Shown: positions 1 to 9,030 of the stretch, in pieces | Layout of the letters: every line of letters starts with the position of its first letter | Numbering within the stretch: position 1 is the first letter of the stretch | NCBI GenBank assembly: GCA_038243395.1 | Contig: JBBSRC010000007.1 | Location: 1-64,000, forward strand | Direction: 5' to 3' | From: Gelidibacter sp038243395 | GTDB taxonomy: Bacteria > Bacteroidota > Bacteroidia > Flavobacteriales > Flavobacteriaceae | DNA: 64,000 bases | The notes under the pieces: generated by a model | Told to the model about the DNA's origin: nothing | What the model saw: only the letters and a program-made list of their open reading frames with translations | The model's database searches: none | Position numbers and translations under genes: made by a program

Positions 1-151
1 TGATGTTGTGAGTCTGGTTAAAGTTAGAAGCCCAATGTTGAGCAATAAGACAAAAAACAAGAAATATATTTTGAGTTCGAAAACATCAGACGAACTTGTT
101 GATAAATCAAGACGTTTTAAGTTCTCAGATAGAGCAGAGCAAGTAATATAA
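1..151 (+). CDS. C-terminal end of an unknown protein (cut by window edge)
   Basis: An open frame enters from the left edge (first full codon at base 2) and ends at the TAA at 149-151, giving 49 residues. The tail is basic and Ser/Lys-rich (ends DRAEQVI) with no motif I recognise. It is followed by a strong hairpin terminator at 225-262, which supports a real gene end. The start and most of the protein lie outside the window, so no function can be given. Confidence 0.5.
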   Translation, partial: DVVSLVKVRSPMLSNKTKNKKYILSSKTSDELVDKSRRFKFSDRAEQVI

Positions 152-224
152 TTGTGAAATTGTACTGGAAGTGAAATGGATTAATTCATTTTCCATACCA
201 CAATTTAAAGTATGTTTAAAAATG

Positions 225-262
225 AAAACTTCCAACAGAACAGTTGGGAGTTTTTTATTTTA
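225..262 (+). terminator. Intrinsic terminator, probably bidirectional
   Basis: A 12-bp stem (225-236 with 243-254, one G-T wobble) closes a 6-nt loop and runs into a T-rich tract at 251-262. It lies between the converging plus-strand gene ending at 151 and the minus-strand lipoprotein remnant ending at 260. A-rich sequence on the left could also give a U-tract on the minus strand. Confidence 0.75.
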
Positions 263-1436
263 ATTCCGCTTTCTATACGAATTAATGATTTGTTTTAACT
301 TCAGCTTTAAGTCTTCGCCAGTATCAAAAACCATATCTTCATTTGAAGGGAAGCGGATGCCTCGGTTGCGCAATAGATCACGATCGCGAACGCTTAAAGC
401 ACGTTCGTCACCTTGGCTAGCATAGTTATGTTCAAATACAAATTCACTTTTAATTGGGAAGACGTTCAGAGTTTGATTGGATTTCAAATCTACATATACT
501 ATATCGGCGTGAACCTGAGTAGAGTTTAATTGTTGAAATTTATAGAACCTTGCTTTTACTTTGAGGATGTTGTCAATTTTTGTGTCATTACCTAAACTGT
601 CCTTCGCTACATTGCCTTTGCGATTCAATTTATATTTCCATCCGTCAACAATCTGTTTTTCTCTCAACGATTGTTTTTCGTTTAATTTTTCTGGAGAAAT
701 ATTAATGCGTTTTAATTGTAAGGACATCGCATAGTCATACACGATGGAAGGATCAGGATTCGCATGATAAACTATCCAAAACTGATCAAGTCCGTAAGTT
801 TCGAAATTCAGCAAATCATCTTCCAAACGTCGGGGAATGACCTGATTGGTTTGGTTTTCGATGGTAACAATAACATAATCAGTCCCCAAATTGTGAGCTT
901 CTTGCATTAAAGTGCGAATGTCATTATAGTTTGGGTTAATCTGATCAATGTATTGAAATGTGTTGAATGCCTCTTTTATATCTTGCTTATAATTGGATTA
1001 GATAAAACGCAATCCGTTTTGATAAAGGTAATCCGAAACTGCGTTACGTGACTCTACAATGGCATTAGAATAATCTTTAAAGTCGAAGCGTATTGTTTTA
1101 TTTCCGATACTTAATGGTAGCACAGGTTTTATCGCTTCTTGTCGTGCATTCAAGTTCAAATAGATCTCATGAATATTTTATGCAGCTCCGGATTTTTATC
1201 TTTTTTGAGATGATCAATGTCTCTTAAATCACGTTAAACTGCCTTTTCATAAGCGTTCTGAAGCATGATAATATAGGTTTGTTTCCGTTCTTTATAATGT
1301 TGGTTTCAAGTTTCCTTCACGGATCTTCAATGGCCTGATCATATTTGCCAGAATGAAGTGATTTCTCAATTTGTTTTTTACCGCTGCACGAAACAAGTAG
1401 TAAAATAAATACGGTAGAGAGTAATTTTGCTTTCAT
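260..1436 (-). pseudogene. Lipoprotein gene with several disabling lesions
   Basis: The minus strand starts at 1436 with a clear lipoprotein signal (MKAKLLSTVFILLLVSC, then SGKK). After about 38 codons the frame meets a TGA near 1318-1320. Protein-like sequence continues in shifting frames: an in-frame TAA follows NAYEKAV, and a frame change near 1170 leads into LNLNARQEAIKPVLPL. A TAA at 998-1000 then separates GLRFI from SNYKQDIKEAFNTFQ. Only the last part, from about 997 down to 260, is open. At least three to four separate lesions mean this is decayed rather than one sequencing error. The intact product would be a roughly 390-residue outer-membrane-anchored or periplasmic lipoprotein. The N-terminal KSLHSGKYDQAI wording is TPR-like, which is only a weak guess. 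The longest open piece (from an ATG at 907) is unlikely to make a functional product on its own. Confidence 0.8.
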
Positions 1437-1540
1437 ATTTCTGGCTTTTAAGTGGTTAAAATTAAGGATTTCAATATGTTCCAAACGGTAAAAGCAAAAA
1501 TGTAGAGCACGAAGGTTGGGGTTAATAGACTACAAAATAG

Positions 1541-1579
1541 AAAAGCACGAAAATTAGCAGTGCTATTCTTCGTGCTTTT
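1541..1579 (-). terminator. Hairpin downstream of fahA
   Basis: A perfect 10-bp stem, AAAAGCACGA (1541-1550) with TCGTGCTTTT (1570-1579), lies about 40 bp beyond the fahA stop codon. The A/T-rich stem base gives partial U-tracts on both strands. It is a plausible terminator for fahA. Confidence 0.55.
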
Positions 1580-1621
1580 AACTTGAGGCTTGTCAAGTTC
1601 AATGGCTGAGTCTATTGAAGC

Positions 1622-2911
1622 CTAAGTATTCTTTTTATTATATATCGGCAATAATTTTGTTGATACTTCACCAAATCCTATTCGGGTACCGTCTTTTTCC
1701 GAGTGACCTCTCATGATGACGGTGTCATAATCATTAATGAATTTACGCTCAGTACCATCTTTCATTTGTATCGGATTCTCACCCTTCCAAGTCAATTCCA
1801 ACATCGATCCGTAAGAATCTTTAGTCGGTCCTGAAATGGTGCCGCTTCCCATTACATCGCCGGAATTTACAGGGCAACCATTAATAGTGTGGTGTGCCAA
1901 TTGCTGAGACATATTCCAATACATATATTTAAAATTGGATTTGCTGACAACAGTTTCTTTGGCGTCTTTTGGACGTATCGCTACTTCTAAACTGATATCA
2001 TAACCTTTTTTTCCATGCGATTGTAAATAAGGTAAAAGCGGTTTAATTGGCTTCGGATTAGCTACTTTAAAAGGTTCCAGAGCATCAAGGGTTACAATCC
2101 AAGGCGACATGGAAGACGCAAAACTTTTTGATAAGAAGGGGCCCAAAGGCACATATTCCCATCTTTGAATATCTCGAGCGGACCAATCGTTAAAAAGAAC
2201 CAATCCGAAAATATATTCTTCAGCCTCATTGACGGGGATGGATTCTCCCAAATCATTGGCATCTGTGGTGATGAAGGCCATTTCCAATTCAAAGTCAACC
2301 AATTCAGACGGGCCGAAAACAGGTTCAGTAGCGCCATTAGGCAAAGTTTGTCCTTGAGGTCTGTGTATGGGAATTCCTGATGGAATAATGGATGAACTGC
2401 GGCCATGATAGCCAACAGGGATATGCAACCAATTTGGCATGAGTGCATTTTCTGGATCCCTAAACATGGTGCCCACATTGGTAGCGTGCTCCATACTTGA
2501 ATAAAAATCCGTGTAGTCCCCAACATGAACAGGCAATTGCATTTCTATCTCATCCAATCTGAAACAGACGATTTCCTTATGTTTAATATTATGTTTTAAA
2601 GTTGTGTTGTTGCTGTCAAAAATACTAGCGATTCTATCTCTTACGGCGCGCCATGTTTTGCGACCATCGGCAATAAAATCATTTAAGGTGTCTTGTAGAA
2701 AAATATCGTCAGTGAGTGGAATCCCATCAAAATAACCTAATTGATGAAGCGCGCCAAGATCAATGGCGGTGTCACCAATTCGTGTGCCAATTGTAATGAT
2801 ATCATCACGTGTTAGAAAAACACCAAAAGGAATGTTTTGTATAGGAAAGTCAGAGTTCTTCCCCACGTGAAGCCACGACGTTCTATCGGGATTATTTGCT
2901 GATAATGACAT
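1622..2911 (-). CDS. fahA: Fumarylacetoacetase
   Basis: This enzyme hydrolyses fumarylacetoacetate to fumarate and acetoacetate, the last step of tyrosine/phenylalanine breakdown in the cytoplasm. The metal and catalytic residues of the family are visible: the Asp in DYTDFYSS, the catalytic His in MEHATNVG, the two Glu of FELEMAFI and the Asp of NDWSARDIQ. Length (about 429 aa) is normal. I place the start at the ATG at 2911 (MSLSANNPDRTSWL), where homologues begin; an in-frame ATG at 2950 would add 13 residues unlike the family. It is transcribed away from glyA, and no other tyrosine-pathway gene is in the window. Function is assigned with high confidence from family identity. Confidence 0.95.
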   Translation of the reverse strand: MSLSANNPDRTSWLHVGKNSDFPIQNIPFGVFLTRDDIITIGTRIGDTAIDLGALHQLGYFDGIPLTDDIFLQDTLNDFIADGRKTWRAVRDRIASIFDSNNTTLKHNIKHKEIVCFRLDEIEMQLPVHVGDYTDFYSSMEHATNVGTMFRDPENALMPNWLHIPVGYHGRSSSIIPSGIPIHRPQGQTLPNGATEPVFGPSELVDFELEMAFITTDANDLGESIPVNEAEEYIFGLVLFNDWSARDIQRWEYVPLGPFLSKSFASSMSPWIVTLDALEPFKVANPKPIKPLLPYLQSHGKKGYDISLEVAIRPKDAKETVVSKSNFKYMYWNMSQQLAHHTINGCPVNSGDVMGSGTISGPTKDSYGSMLELTWKGENPIQMKDGTERKFINDYDTVIMRGHSEKDGTRIGFGEVSTKLLPIYNKKNT

Positions 2912-3051
2912 ACTGTTTCTATTAATTAGTTTATTGTTAAATGTAGTCAAACCTACATATTTTTTTTAATTTAATACAAAAAATATGCTTAAAGTTAACT
3001 TGTCCTTAAGGAATTGAAAAACAGAATATCTGTAGACGAAAATTTTGAAAT

Positions 3052-3085
3052 TTGACCTTAATAACTATTGTATTTAGTATTTTTG
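3052..3085 (+). promoter_or_regulatory. Bacteroidota-type promoter of glyA
   Basis: TTG at 3052-3054, a 23-nt spacer and TATTTTTG at 3078-3085 match the -33/-7 consensus TTG-N17-23-TAnnTTTG. Transcription would start near 3088. That excludes the upstream in-frame start at 3052 and supports the glyA start at 3145. Confidence 0.6.
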
Positions 3086-3144
3086 AGGAAATTCATAACA
3101 TTCATAAAATTCCTTTTAAAAAAGGTATTAAAATAATACAACCT

Positions 3145-4416
3145 ATGCAACGTGACCAACAGATATTTGAGCTTATAGAAGCTGAGAAAGAAAGACAATT
3201 AAATGGTTTAGAGCTTATTGCCTCCGAGAATTTTGTGAGCAATCAGGTCATGGAAGCCGCTGGATCGGTTTTAACCAACAAATACGCTGAAGGTTATCCA
3301 GGGAAGCGTTATTATGGCGGTTGTGAAGTCGTCGATGAGGTGGAACAAATTGCCATCGACCGTGCGAAAGCATTATTTGGTGCAGAGTATGTGAACGTCC
3401 AGCCGCATTCAGGAAGTCAGGCGAATACTGCAGTATATTCAATGTGTTTAAAGCCCGGAGATAAAATCCTTGGTTTTGATTTGTCACATGGAGGTCACTT
3501 AACTCATGGTTCTCCAGTTAACTTTTCAGGAAAACTATATGACCCTTCTTTTTACGGTGTTGATAAGGCTACTGGATTAATTGACTACAATGAATTAGAA
3601 GATACCGCTAAAAAGGAAAAACCAAAAATGATTATTGCGGGTGCTTCTGCTTATTCCCGTGATATGGATTTTAAAGCCTTCAGACAAGTTGCTGACCAAG
3701 TTGGTGCTATTTTGTTGGCTGATATTTCACATCCGGCAGGATTGATCGCTAAGAGTATCATGAATGATCCGATGCCGCATTGTCATATTGTAACGACTAC
3801 AACACATAAAACTTTAAGGGGACCACGAGGAGGAATGATTATGATGGGTGCCGATTTTGAAAATCCATATGGAATGAAAACTCCAAAAGGCGATTTGAGA
3901 ATGATGTCTTCTCTTTTGAATTCTGGTGTTTTTCCTGGAAATCAAGGCGGACCATTAATGCATATTATTGCTGCTAAAGCCATTGCTTTTGGTGAGGCTT
4001 TGACCGATGATTTTTTAACTTATATGTTGCAGGTTAAAAATAACGCAGCGGCCATGGCAAAAGCTTTCGTGGCTAGAGATTATCATATTATTTCCGGTGG
4101 AACAGATAATCATATGATGTTGATAGATTTGAGAAATAAGAATCTAACGGGTAAACAGGGGGAAGATGCCTTAGGGAAAGCAGATATTACGGTCAATAAA
4201 AACATGGTGCCGTTTGACGATAAATCGCCATTTGTAACTTCTGGGATCAGAATCGGAACGCCGGCAATTACAACCAGAGGTTTGAAAGAAGCTGATATGG
4301 AAACCATCGTTGGATTGATTGATGAGGTGCTTAGTAATTGTGATAATGAAACCAAGATGGAAGCGATTGGGGTTAAGGTAAATGAGATGATGAAAGGGAA
4401 GCCTTTGTTTTCTTAA
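3145..4416 (+). CDS. glyA: Serine hydroxymethyltransferase
   Basis: This cytoplasmic PLP enzyme interconverts serine and glycine while loading tetrahydrofolate with a one-carbon unit. The family signature is clear: LIASENFVS near the N-terminus, YAEGYPGKRYYGG, and the PLP lysine (residue 222) in TTTTHKTLRGPRGG. From the ATG at 3145 (MQRDQQIFELIEAEKERQL) the protein has 423 residues, the normal length. The frame is open 31 codons further upstream, but that stretch overlaps the promoter and is unlike the family, so I reject it. The gene stands alone, divergent from fahA, and ends in a strong hairpin terminator. Confidence 0.97.
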   Translation: MQRDQQIFELIEAEKERQLNGLELIASENFVSNQVMEAAGSVLTNKYAEGYPGKRYYGGCEVVDEVEQIAIDRAKALFGAEYVNVQPHSGSQANTAVYSMCLKPGDKILGFDLSHGGHLTHGSPVNFSGKLYDPSFYGVDKATGLIDYNELEDTAKKEKPKMIIAGASAYSRDMDFKAFRQVADQVGAILLADISHPAGLIAKSIMNDPMPHCHIVTTTTHKTLRGPRGGMIMMGADFENPYGMKTPKGDLRMMSSLLNSGVFPGNQGGPLMHIIAAKAIAFGEALTDDFLTYMLQVKNNAAAMAKAFVARDYHIISGGTDNHMMLIDLRNKNLTGKQGEDALGKADITVNKNMVPFDDKSPFVTSGIRIGTPAITTRGLKEADMETIVGLIDEVLSNCDNETKMEAIGVKVNEMMKGKPLFS

Positions 4417-4441
4417 TCAACGTAAAATACAATTTTATCTC

Positions 4442-4481
4442 AGACCTCGCAGGTTTATATAACCTGTGAGGTCTTTTTTTT
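4442..4481 (+). terminator. glyA terminator, copy 1 of a recurring GACCTC hairpin
   Basis: A 13-bp stem, GACCTCGCAGGTT (4443-4455) with AACCTGTGAGGTC (4461-4473), closes a 5-nt loop and is followed by eight or more Ts. Nearly the same stem recurs at 48380-48419 after tmm, so this is a dispersed terminator-type repeat rather than a unique site. Confidence 0.85.
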
Positions 4482-4487
4482 ATTCAT

Positions 4488-4599
4488 TTGTCATTTCGTT
4501 TCCGATAGTTATCAGGAGAGAAATCACAATATGGTACTCTCAGAATAAATTTTAACGATAGAAGAGTTTTACATGATTCCTTATACTTCGGAATGACAA
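4488..4599. repeat. MITE-like intergenic repeat with TTGTCATTTCG ends
   Basis: A 112-bp non-coding segment is bounded by imperfect 11-bp inverted ends, TTGTCATTTCG (4488-4498) and CGGAATGACAA (4589-4599). Inside are GAGAGAAATCAC and ACTCTCAGAATAA stretches. From memory, short elements starting GTCATTTCG...GAGAAATC are dispersed in many Bacteroidota genomes. A degenerate related piece (GAGACTCTCAGTATAATTTTT) appears near 6270-6292. No protein is encoded. Assignment as a mobile-type repeat is inference from the ends and that resemblance. Confidence 0.55.
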
Positions 4600-4609
4600 C
4601 AAATAATTA

Positions 4610-6172
4610 TTACTTCTCAAAAACCACATGTTGATAAGCGCCCAAATCAGGAAAACCAGTTCGCGTGACATTCAAAATATCAAACGGTACTTGATTTGAA
4701 AAAGGATTGGTGCCAATGACATTAATGGCTGCAGATTTTTCTCCAATCCTCATGTCGTTTTTTTTAGTATTCTTAAAATCGGGGTCTTCATTGAAAACAA
4801 CATTCTGGTATAAGGTTGAATCCTCAAAATTATAATTTGGATCAGAAGTGAACTTTTTACTCGTGTCCTTAAATTTTATCAAACAATTGGTAAACTTAAA
4901 ATTGAAAGCAGCACCTTCCTCTTCTTCCAACAGAAATTCCGGATTGTCATTCCCGTAAATAATGCAATTGTTGAAGTTGGCGGCAGTTAATGCATTTGTC
5001 GCTGTTGATTCATCCTCCCGAATCAGGAAGTTGTTGAGGTAAAGCGCAGGGAATTGTCTAAAGCTACTGGACCAATAATTAGCAAGCGTGCAATGGGTAA
5101 AGTTGTAAGAGCCGCCATAAGTACCCGCAAAAGCAGATTGTCCTGCATTGTTAATCACGACATTTTCGGCGGTAATAGAAGTTGCACGTCCTAGAATCCC
5201 AAAATTACTGGAATGAAATATTTTTGAATTTTTAATTGTCAATTTTGGAATGATGGGAGTAGGATTGTTTTCAGCCAAGATTCCGATGGTCGCATTTTTT
5301 ATCGTTGCGAAATTGATGTCATTCTCTTTGCTGCCTTGGAATAACCAAATGGTTCCCCATTGTCCAGGGATATTGTCAAATAATGGTTCCAATCGGTCAC
5401 TTTCAAAAATAACTTCATTACTCAAAGTCGTTTGATCTGGACTGAACTGTCCATTCACTTTTAAGGATGCATTATTAGTTACCAATAAACCAGAATTCTC
5501 ATGAAAATGTATGCGTGCACCAGCGTCAATGGTTAAGGTTTTATTTGCCCCAACGGCGGCATAGCCATAAATGACGTAGGGTTTTTTGTTGGTAAAGTGG
5601 AGTTCTTCATTTGCTAAAAAACGACCTTGCACATTAGTTTCATCATCAATACCATCGCCATCCACATCAAAAGTTAGGGTTTCTACAATGCCATTCGCAT
5701 CTCGGTTAGGATAGATAAATACGGCATCTTTGACCAAGGTGACCAAATCTACTTTCTGAAGGTTTGAACCGTTGTCAAATTCAATGGCATCGGTATACAA
5801 AAATTGATTGCTTGCATTTACAATACTTTGAATATCAAAAGTAGTTTCAATAAAAATGTACATGCTGTCTTTTGCCAACAGCTCTACATTCTTAAATTCC
5901 TTACCGGCAATCCCATCTACATTCAGGCGGTAATTGGAGGCTTGGCCTTGACCCAAACGCAGGGTAGGGATGGAAATGTCATTATTGCTACGATTATATA
6001 CTTTTAAATTATAAGTGCTTGAGCCAATATTCGTGAAGATGGTATCTAAATAAACAGTGTCTTTTGAAAACGTCAAAGTTCCATCGCTGGGTTGAAACTC
6101 GAAATCTTTTCGGCACGAACTCCATAAGATTAAAGTAGAAATTGTAAGAATAAAATAAAGACTTCTTTTCAT
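4610..6172 (-). CDS. Exported lipoprotein with beta-helix-like region
   Basis: A protein of about 520 residues with a lipoprotein signal (MKRSLYFILTISTLILWSSC). Its Asn/Thr/Ile-rich body has repeating short strands typical of a right-handed parallel beta-helix (IKNSKIFHSSNFGILG, ITAENVVINNAGQSAF, NFNNCIIYGNDNPEF). An early segment (DTIFTNIGSSTYNLKVYNRSN) resembles the Ig-like choice-of-anchor fold. A DVDGDGIDDE stretch could bind calcium. It ends with DLGAYQH, common in Bacteroidota beta-helix proteins. I chose the ATG at 6172 because it gives a normal signal peptide; an ATG at 6184 is four codons upstream. It is probably an outer-membrane-anchored surface protein. Ligand and role are unknown. 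Confidence 0.85.
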   Translation of the reverse strand: MKRSLYFILTISTLILWSSCRKDFEFQPSDGTLTFSKDTVYLDTIFTNIGSSTYNLKVYNRSNNDISIPTLRLGQGQASNYRLNVDGIAGKEFKNVELLAKDSMYIFIETTFDIQSIVNASNQFLYTDAIEFDNGSNLQKVDLVTLVKDAVFIYPNRDANGIVETLTFDVDGDGIDDETNVQGRFLANEELHFTNKKPYVIYGYAAVGANKTLTIDAGARIHFHENSGLLVTNNASLKVNGQFSPDQTTLSNEVIFESDRLEPLFDNIPGQWGTIWLFQGSKENDINFATIKNATIGILAENNPTPIIPKLTIKNSKIFHSSNFGILGRATSITAENVVINNAGQSAFAGTYGGSYNFTHCTLANYWSSSFRQFPALYLNNFLIREDESTATNALTAANFNNCIIYGNDNPEFLLEEEEGAAFNFKFTNCLIKFKDTSKKFTSDPNYNFEDSTLYQNVVFNEDPDFKNTKKNDMRIGEKSAAINVIGTNPFSNQVPFDILNVTRTGFPDLGAYQHVVFEK

Positions 6173-6306
6173 CGTGGCATTCAATTCATATGAGTTTCAA
6201 AAATATGACTTTTGAATTTATGAATGCATAGGAACAGCTTAATTTATTTATTCTTACGAGACCTAAAATCTGGAGACTCTCAGTATAATTTTTGGAATTT
6301 GCCTAG

Positions 6307-6324
6307 CTTTCGTGCGAACGAAAG
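6307..6324. repeat. Short perfect hairpin CTTTCGT-GCGA-ACGAAAG
   Basis: A 7-bp perfect stem with a GCGA loop lies in the 205-bp gap between two minus-strand genes. There is no good U-tract on the minus strand, so it is a poor terminator. It sits close to the degenerate repeat piece at 6270-6292. Confidence 0.35.
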
Positions 6325-6377
6325 ATGTTGCTTTTATTTAAATTTTATTACCATTTTGCTATTTGTTCGGAACGCGG

Positions 6378-7124
6378 CTATTGTTTTTGACTTTCTTTTA
6401 AAATCTCGCGAAAACCTTGGCTATATTCTAAAAAATTGTCAATAAGATAAATTTTATTATCTGGACGTAAAAGTTTGTTAGACATGTCTTTTGTTTCACA
6501 ATAGGCAAAGAAAAGATGTTTGTAGTCTTTGGTAATGTTCAAATCCAGCACTAAGAAGGTATCATTAAAAAACTTGTCTGATTTGAAAAGCGTGTCTAAA
6601 TCTTCTGAAGTAATATGGGTTTCTGGGGTTTTGAACTCCTTAGGTGTTTTTCTCTTTAAGAGTTTTATGATGCTCGCTCCAACAGCCATTAAATCTAAAG
6701 GACCAGTATTTGCCTTTTTATATTTGTAACTATGTTTTTCAATATCATTTTGAAGTTGGTTATTCAGTGTTTTTGAGGCTTCTTTAGCATCCATTTCTTT
6801 TGGCGTGATAGGGCCGTGAAGCTCTATTTCGTCCAATTCATTCACTATCTTTTTCAGTTCGAAGACTTGTGTTGCTTGAAAATGTAAAGGAGTGACCACT
6901 AATTGTTTGGTGCGGTGAAATAAAGAACTGAAAATGAGTGTGTCGTTAACTTTTGAGTAGATTTCAAAATTGCCAACACCATCGGTGGACGAGATGCTTT
7001 TTGAAGTAATGTTCATTATTTTGGCGCCGGAGATCAGTGCTTCGGCGTCGTATAAAGTCCCAGAGATGTTTTGCGAAAGCAATACGGTAGAAAAAAGACA
7101 AAAGAAGATGGTAATTTTAGTCAC
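6378..7124 (-). CDS. Carboxypeptidase-like regulatory domain protein
   Basis: A 248-residue exported protein. A Sec signal (MTKITIFFCLFSTVLLSQ) is followed by a carboxypeptidase-regulatory-like beta-sandwich (about residues 20-90): ISGTLYDAEALISGAKI, then STDGVGNFEIYSKVNDTLIFSS. The C-terminal part (95-248) is helical and charged with no recognised domain. In Bacteroidota such proteins are surface or periplasmic and often TonB-system related, but no TonB receptor lies beside this one. It is transcribed in the same direction as the beta-helix lipoprotein across a 205-bp gap, so co-transcription is uncertain. Specific function is unknown. Confidence 0.85.
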   Translation of the reverse strand: MTKITIFFCLFSTVLLSQNISGTLYDAEALISGAKIMNITSKSISSTDGVGNFEIYSKVNDTLIFSSLFHRTKQLVVTPLHFQATQVFELKKIVNELDEIELHGPITPKEMDAKEASKTLNNQLQNDIEKHSYKYKKANTGPLDLMAVGASIIKLLKRKTPKEFKTPETHITSEDLDTLFKSDKFFNDTFLVLDLNITKDYKHLFFAYCETKDMSNKLLRPDNKIYLIDNFLEYSQGFREILKESQKQ

Positions 7125-7216
7125 TAGGCTTACAGATTGATTACCATCAAATTAAATCATTATAAGGTTTGATGAGTGATCTATTATGAGACTTTAACAA
7201 CTGTATTAATCTATTT

Positions 7217-7606
7217 TTAATTAAACAAGGTTCTGATTTCATCTGTAATTCGAGAAGGTCTCATATTTGTTTGCGAGACGAGACACCACTTTGTTTCTGA
7301 AGAAGCCAAAAGTTTATCGGTGTTGTTGTTATAAATTTCTACAATGCGCACACAAGTAACGCCTCCTGATGATTTTATGTAGGTTTTAAGTTTAATCACA
7401 TCGCCCAAAACCGCGGGATTTTTATATTTGATATGGTGTTCAAGAAGTACCCAAAAATATTCTGATAGCATTTTTTCAGTTGCTTTGGTATTCCAATGCT
7501 GTTCTGCAACGTCTTGTACCCATTGTACATAACGGACATTATTGACATGGTTAAGATTGTCCAGATCTTCTTGAGCTACAATGATGTGTATTTCGAAGCT
7601 TTGCAT
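7217..7606 (-). CDS. Acyl-CoA thioesterase (hotdog fold, YbgC/4HBT type)
   Basis: A 129-residue single-domain hotdog protein. The N-terminal DLDNLNHVNNVRYVQWVQD matches the 4HBT motif in which an early Asp/Asn and His line the active site and the long hotdog helix follows. Later strands (LLEHHIKYKNPAVLGDVIKL, LASSETKWCLV) fit the fold and length. It would hydrolyse an acyl-CoA thioester in the cytoplasm; the acyl substrate cannot be read from sequence. It stands alone between two secreted-protein genes on the same strand. Confidence 0.9.
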   Translation of the reverse strand: MQSFEIHIIVAQEDLDNLNHVNNVRYVQWVQDVAEQHWNTKATEKMLSEYFWVLLEHHIKYKNPAVLGDVIKLKTYIKSSGGVTCVRIVEIYNNNTDKLLASSETKWCLVSQTNMRPSRITDEIRTLFN

Positions 7607-7807
7607 GATATAGATATTAATTTATAAAAATAAAGATTATTCCAGCTTTATAAAAATATGAGAGTTCCCTTACTAATGGTCAATTATTTGCTTTTGAAAT
7701 TTTCCTGAGTTTTTCGGTATACTTTCAGACATCTTTTTTACCGTATTCTGTGTGATAGGAAATAAAGCTGATCTTATCATAAATGATGAAAAATTCATAA
7801 TCCAGGA

Positions 7808-8842
7808 TCATTTTACAAACACTTCAACCTCAAACAATTTATCCCAATCTTTACCCGTCACGAAAATTGTTTTGGTAGCCGGATTATATGCAATGCCGTT
7901 CAGTACATCTAAATTTGGATGTTGTTTGACCAGTTTTTGAAGTGGCGAAAAGTCGATGACGCCTTCAACTGCACCATTTTCTGGATTGATGATTAAAACG
8001 CCGTTACGTTGATAGATGTTGGCGTAGATTTTTCCTTCAATATATTCCAGCTCATTTAAACTATCGATTTTACCAGTGTTGGTATATACTTGTACATAAT
8101 CTTCTTCAGCAAGTGTGGTTGGATTGAGTTTCCAGATTTTATTGGTGCCATCTGATTTATAGATCACTTTTCCATCGTTGCACAATCCCCATCCTTCTTT
8201 ACTTTTTCCGTAATTGAAGCTTCCAGTTTTTTCAAAAGTGTCCACATTATAGATGAATCCGATGTTTTCCTTCCAAGTAAGTTGATATATGTTGTTGTTT
8301 AATATGGTCAATCCTTCGCCAAAATATTGACTGCCTAAATTTATGTTTTTTAGAATTTCCCCCGTTTTATAATCAACTTTTCTAAGCTTAGACTTTTTGT
8401 ATTGACCGGTGCTTTCATATAAAACGCCATCATGGAATTCCAAACCTTGGGTGTAGGAGGTAATATCATGTGGATATTCATTTAAAATTCTATAGTCATA
8501 AATTTTAGGAGCAGCATTGTTTAAAACGGTCAGTTTTGTGGAAGCTTCTTCAGTAGATTGATCATAAGTTACTGTTGCCGTAATGGTATGTTCTCCGAGA
8601 CGGATATCCTTGGTATTAAAATCAGTATCGATTTCTTTGGAATCTATCTTGTAAGTAATACCATTGATCGTCTTGTTTTTTGGATTTTCAATCGATAATT
8701 TTAGGGTCTCTCCAAGTGTAATCGTATTATTTTTAGCATCTGTAGTAATGGAGAAACTACTTTTTTTACCATTCGGATTGTCTCCACAAGACCATAATGC
8801 GAGACTTAAGACAGTGATTATAAAAAGTTTAGTTGAAGACAT
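7808..8842 (-). CDS. Glutaminyl-peptide cyclotransferase, lipoprotein
   Basis: A plant-type (beta-propeller) glutamine cyclotransferase, which converts N-terminal Gln of peptides to pyroglutamate with release of ammonia. A lipoprotein signal (MSSTKLFIITVLSLALWSC) anchors it to the periplasmic or outer membrane. Residues 25-110 form an Ig-like beta domain (LKLSIENPKNKTINGITYKI). The cyclotransferase domain begins near SYTQGLEFHDGVLYESTGQY and continues through LGSQYFGEGLTILNNNIYQL and WGLCNDGKVIYKSDGTNKIW. Length 344 aa is normal for the exported Bacteroidota form. It is divergent from the SRP RNA gene. N-terminal pyroglutamate formation fits maturation of exported proteins, which is inference. 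Confidence 0.92.
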   Translation of the reverse strand: MSSTKLFIITVLSLALWSCGDNPNGKKSSFSITTDAKNNTITLGETLKLSIENPKNKTINGITYKIDSKEIDTDFNTKDIRLGEHTITATVTYDQSTEEASTKLTVLNNAAPKIYDYRILNEYPHDITSYTQGLEFHDGVLYESTGQYKKSKLRKVDYKTGEILKNINLGSQYFGEGLTILNNNIYQLTWKENIGFIYNVDTFEKTGSFNYGKSKEGWGLCNDGKVIYKSDGTNKIWKLNPTTLAEEDYVQVYTNTGKIDSLNELEYIEGKIYANIYQRNGVLIINPENGAVEGVIDFSPLQKLVKQHPNLDVLNGIAYNPATKTIFVTGKDWDKLFEVEVFVK

Positions 8843-8895
8843 AGGTTTATAAATTTTTTGGCAAGGTATTTAATTTAATTCAGTTTCGAAAATCA

Positions 8896-8925
8896 TTGCA
8901 AAAGTAGTAAAAGATTGTATCTTTG
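8896..8925 (+). promoter_or_regulatory. Promoter of the SRP RNA gene
   Basis: TTG at 8896-8898, a 19-nt spacer and TATCTTTG at 8918-8925 are a full match to the Bacteroidota -33/-7 promoter. It places the RNA start at about 8928, right at the first pairing bases of the SRP RNA. Confidence 0.75.
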
Positions 8926-8927
8926 CA

Positions 8928-9030
8928 GCTGGCAAGTCCTACACAACCAGCTCCTGTTGAATCCTCCAGGGCGGGAACGCAGCAAAGGTAAATGGTCGTA
9001 GCGGTGTGATGTAGGGAGCTTGCCTTTTTT
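8928..9030 (+). ncRNA. ffs: Signal recognition particle RNA, small bacterial (4.5S) type
   Basis: About 100 nt. The conserved SRP domain IV tip is visible: a GGAA tetraloop closed by GCG/CGC and followed by AGCA (8971-8984). It sits in a long hairpin whose outer arms are GGCAAG (8931-8936) and CTTGCC (9019-9024). A run of seven Ts follows, giving a terminator. The RNA binds Ffh to target nascent membrane and secreted proteins. It lacks an Alu domain, as expected for Bacteroidota. Reading frames across this stretch are spurious. Confidence 0.95.

Noticed and set aside
260..907. Intact 215-residue gene starting at 907
   Set aside because: The frame is the 3' part of a longer gene with a lipoprotein start at 1436; the ATG at 907 is internal.
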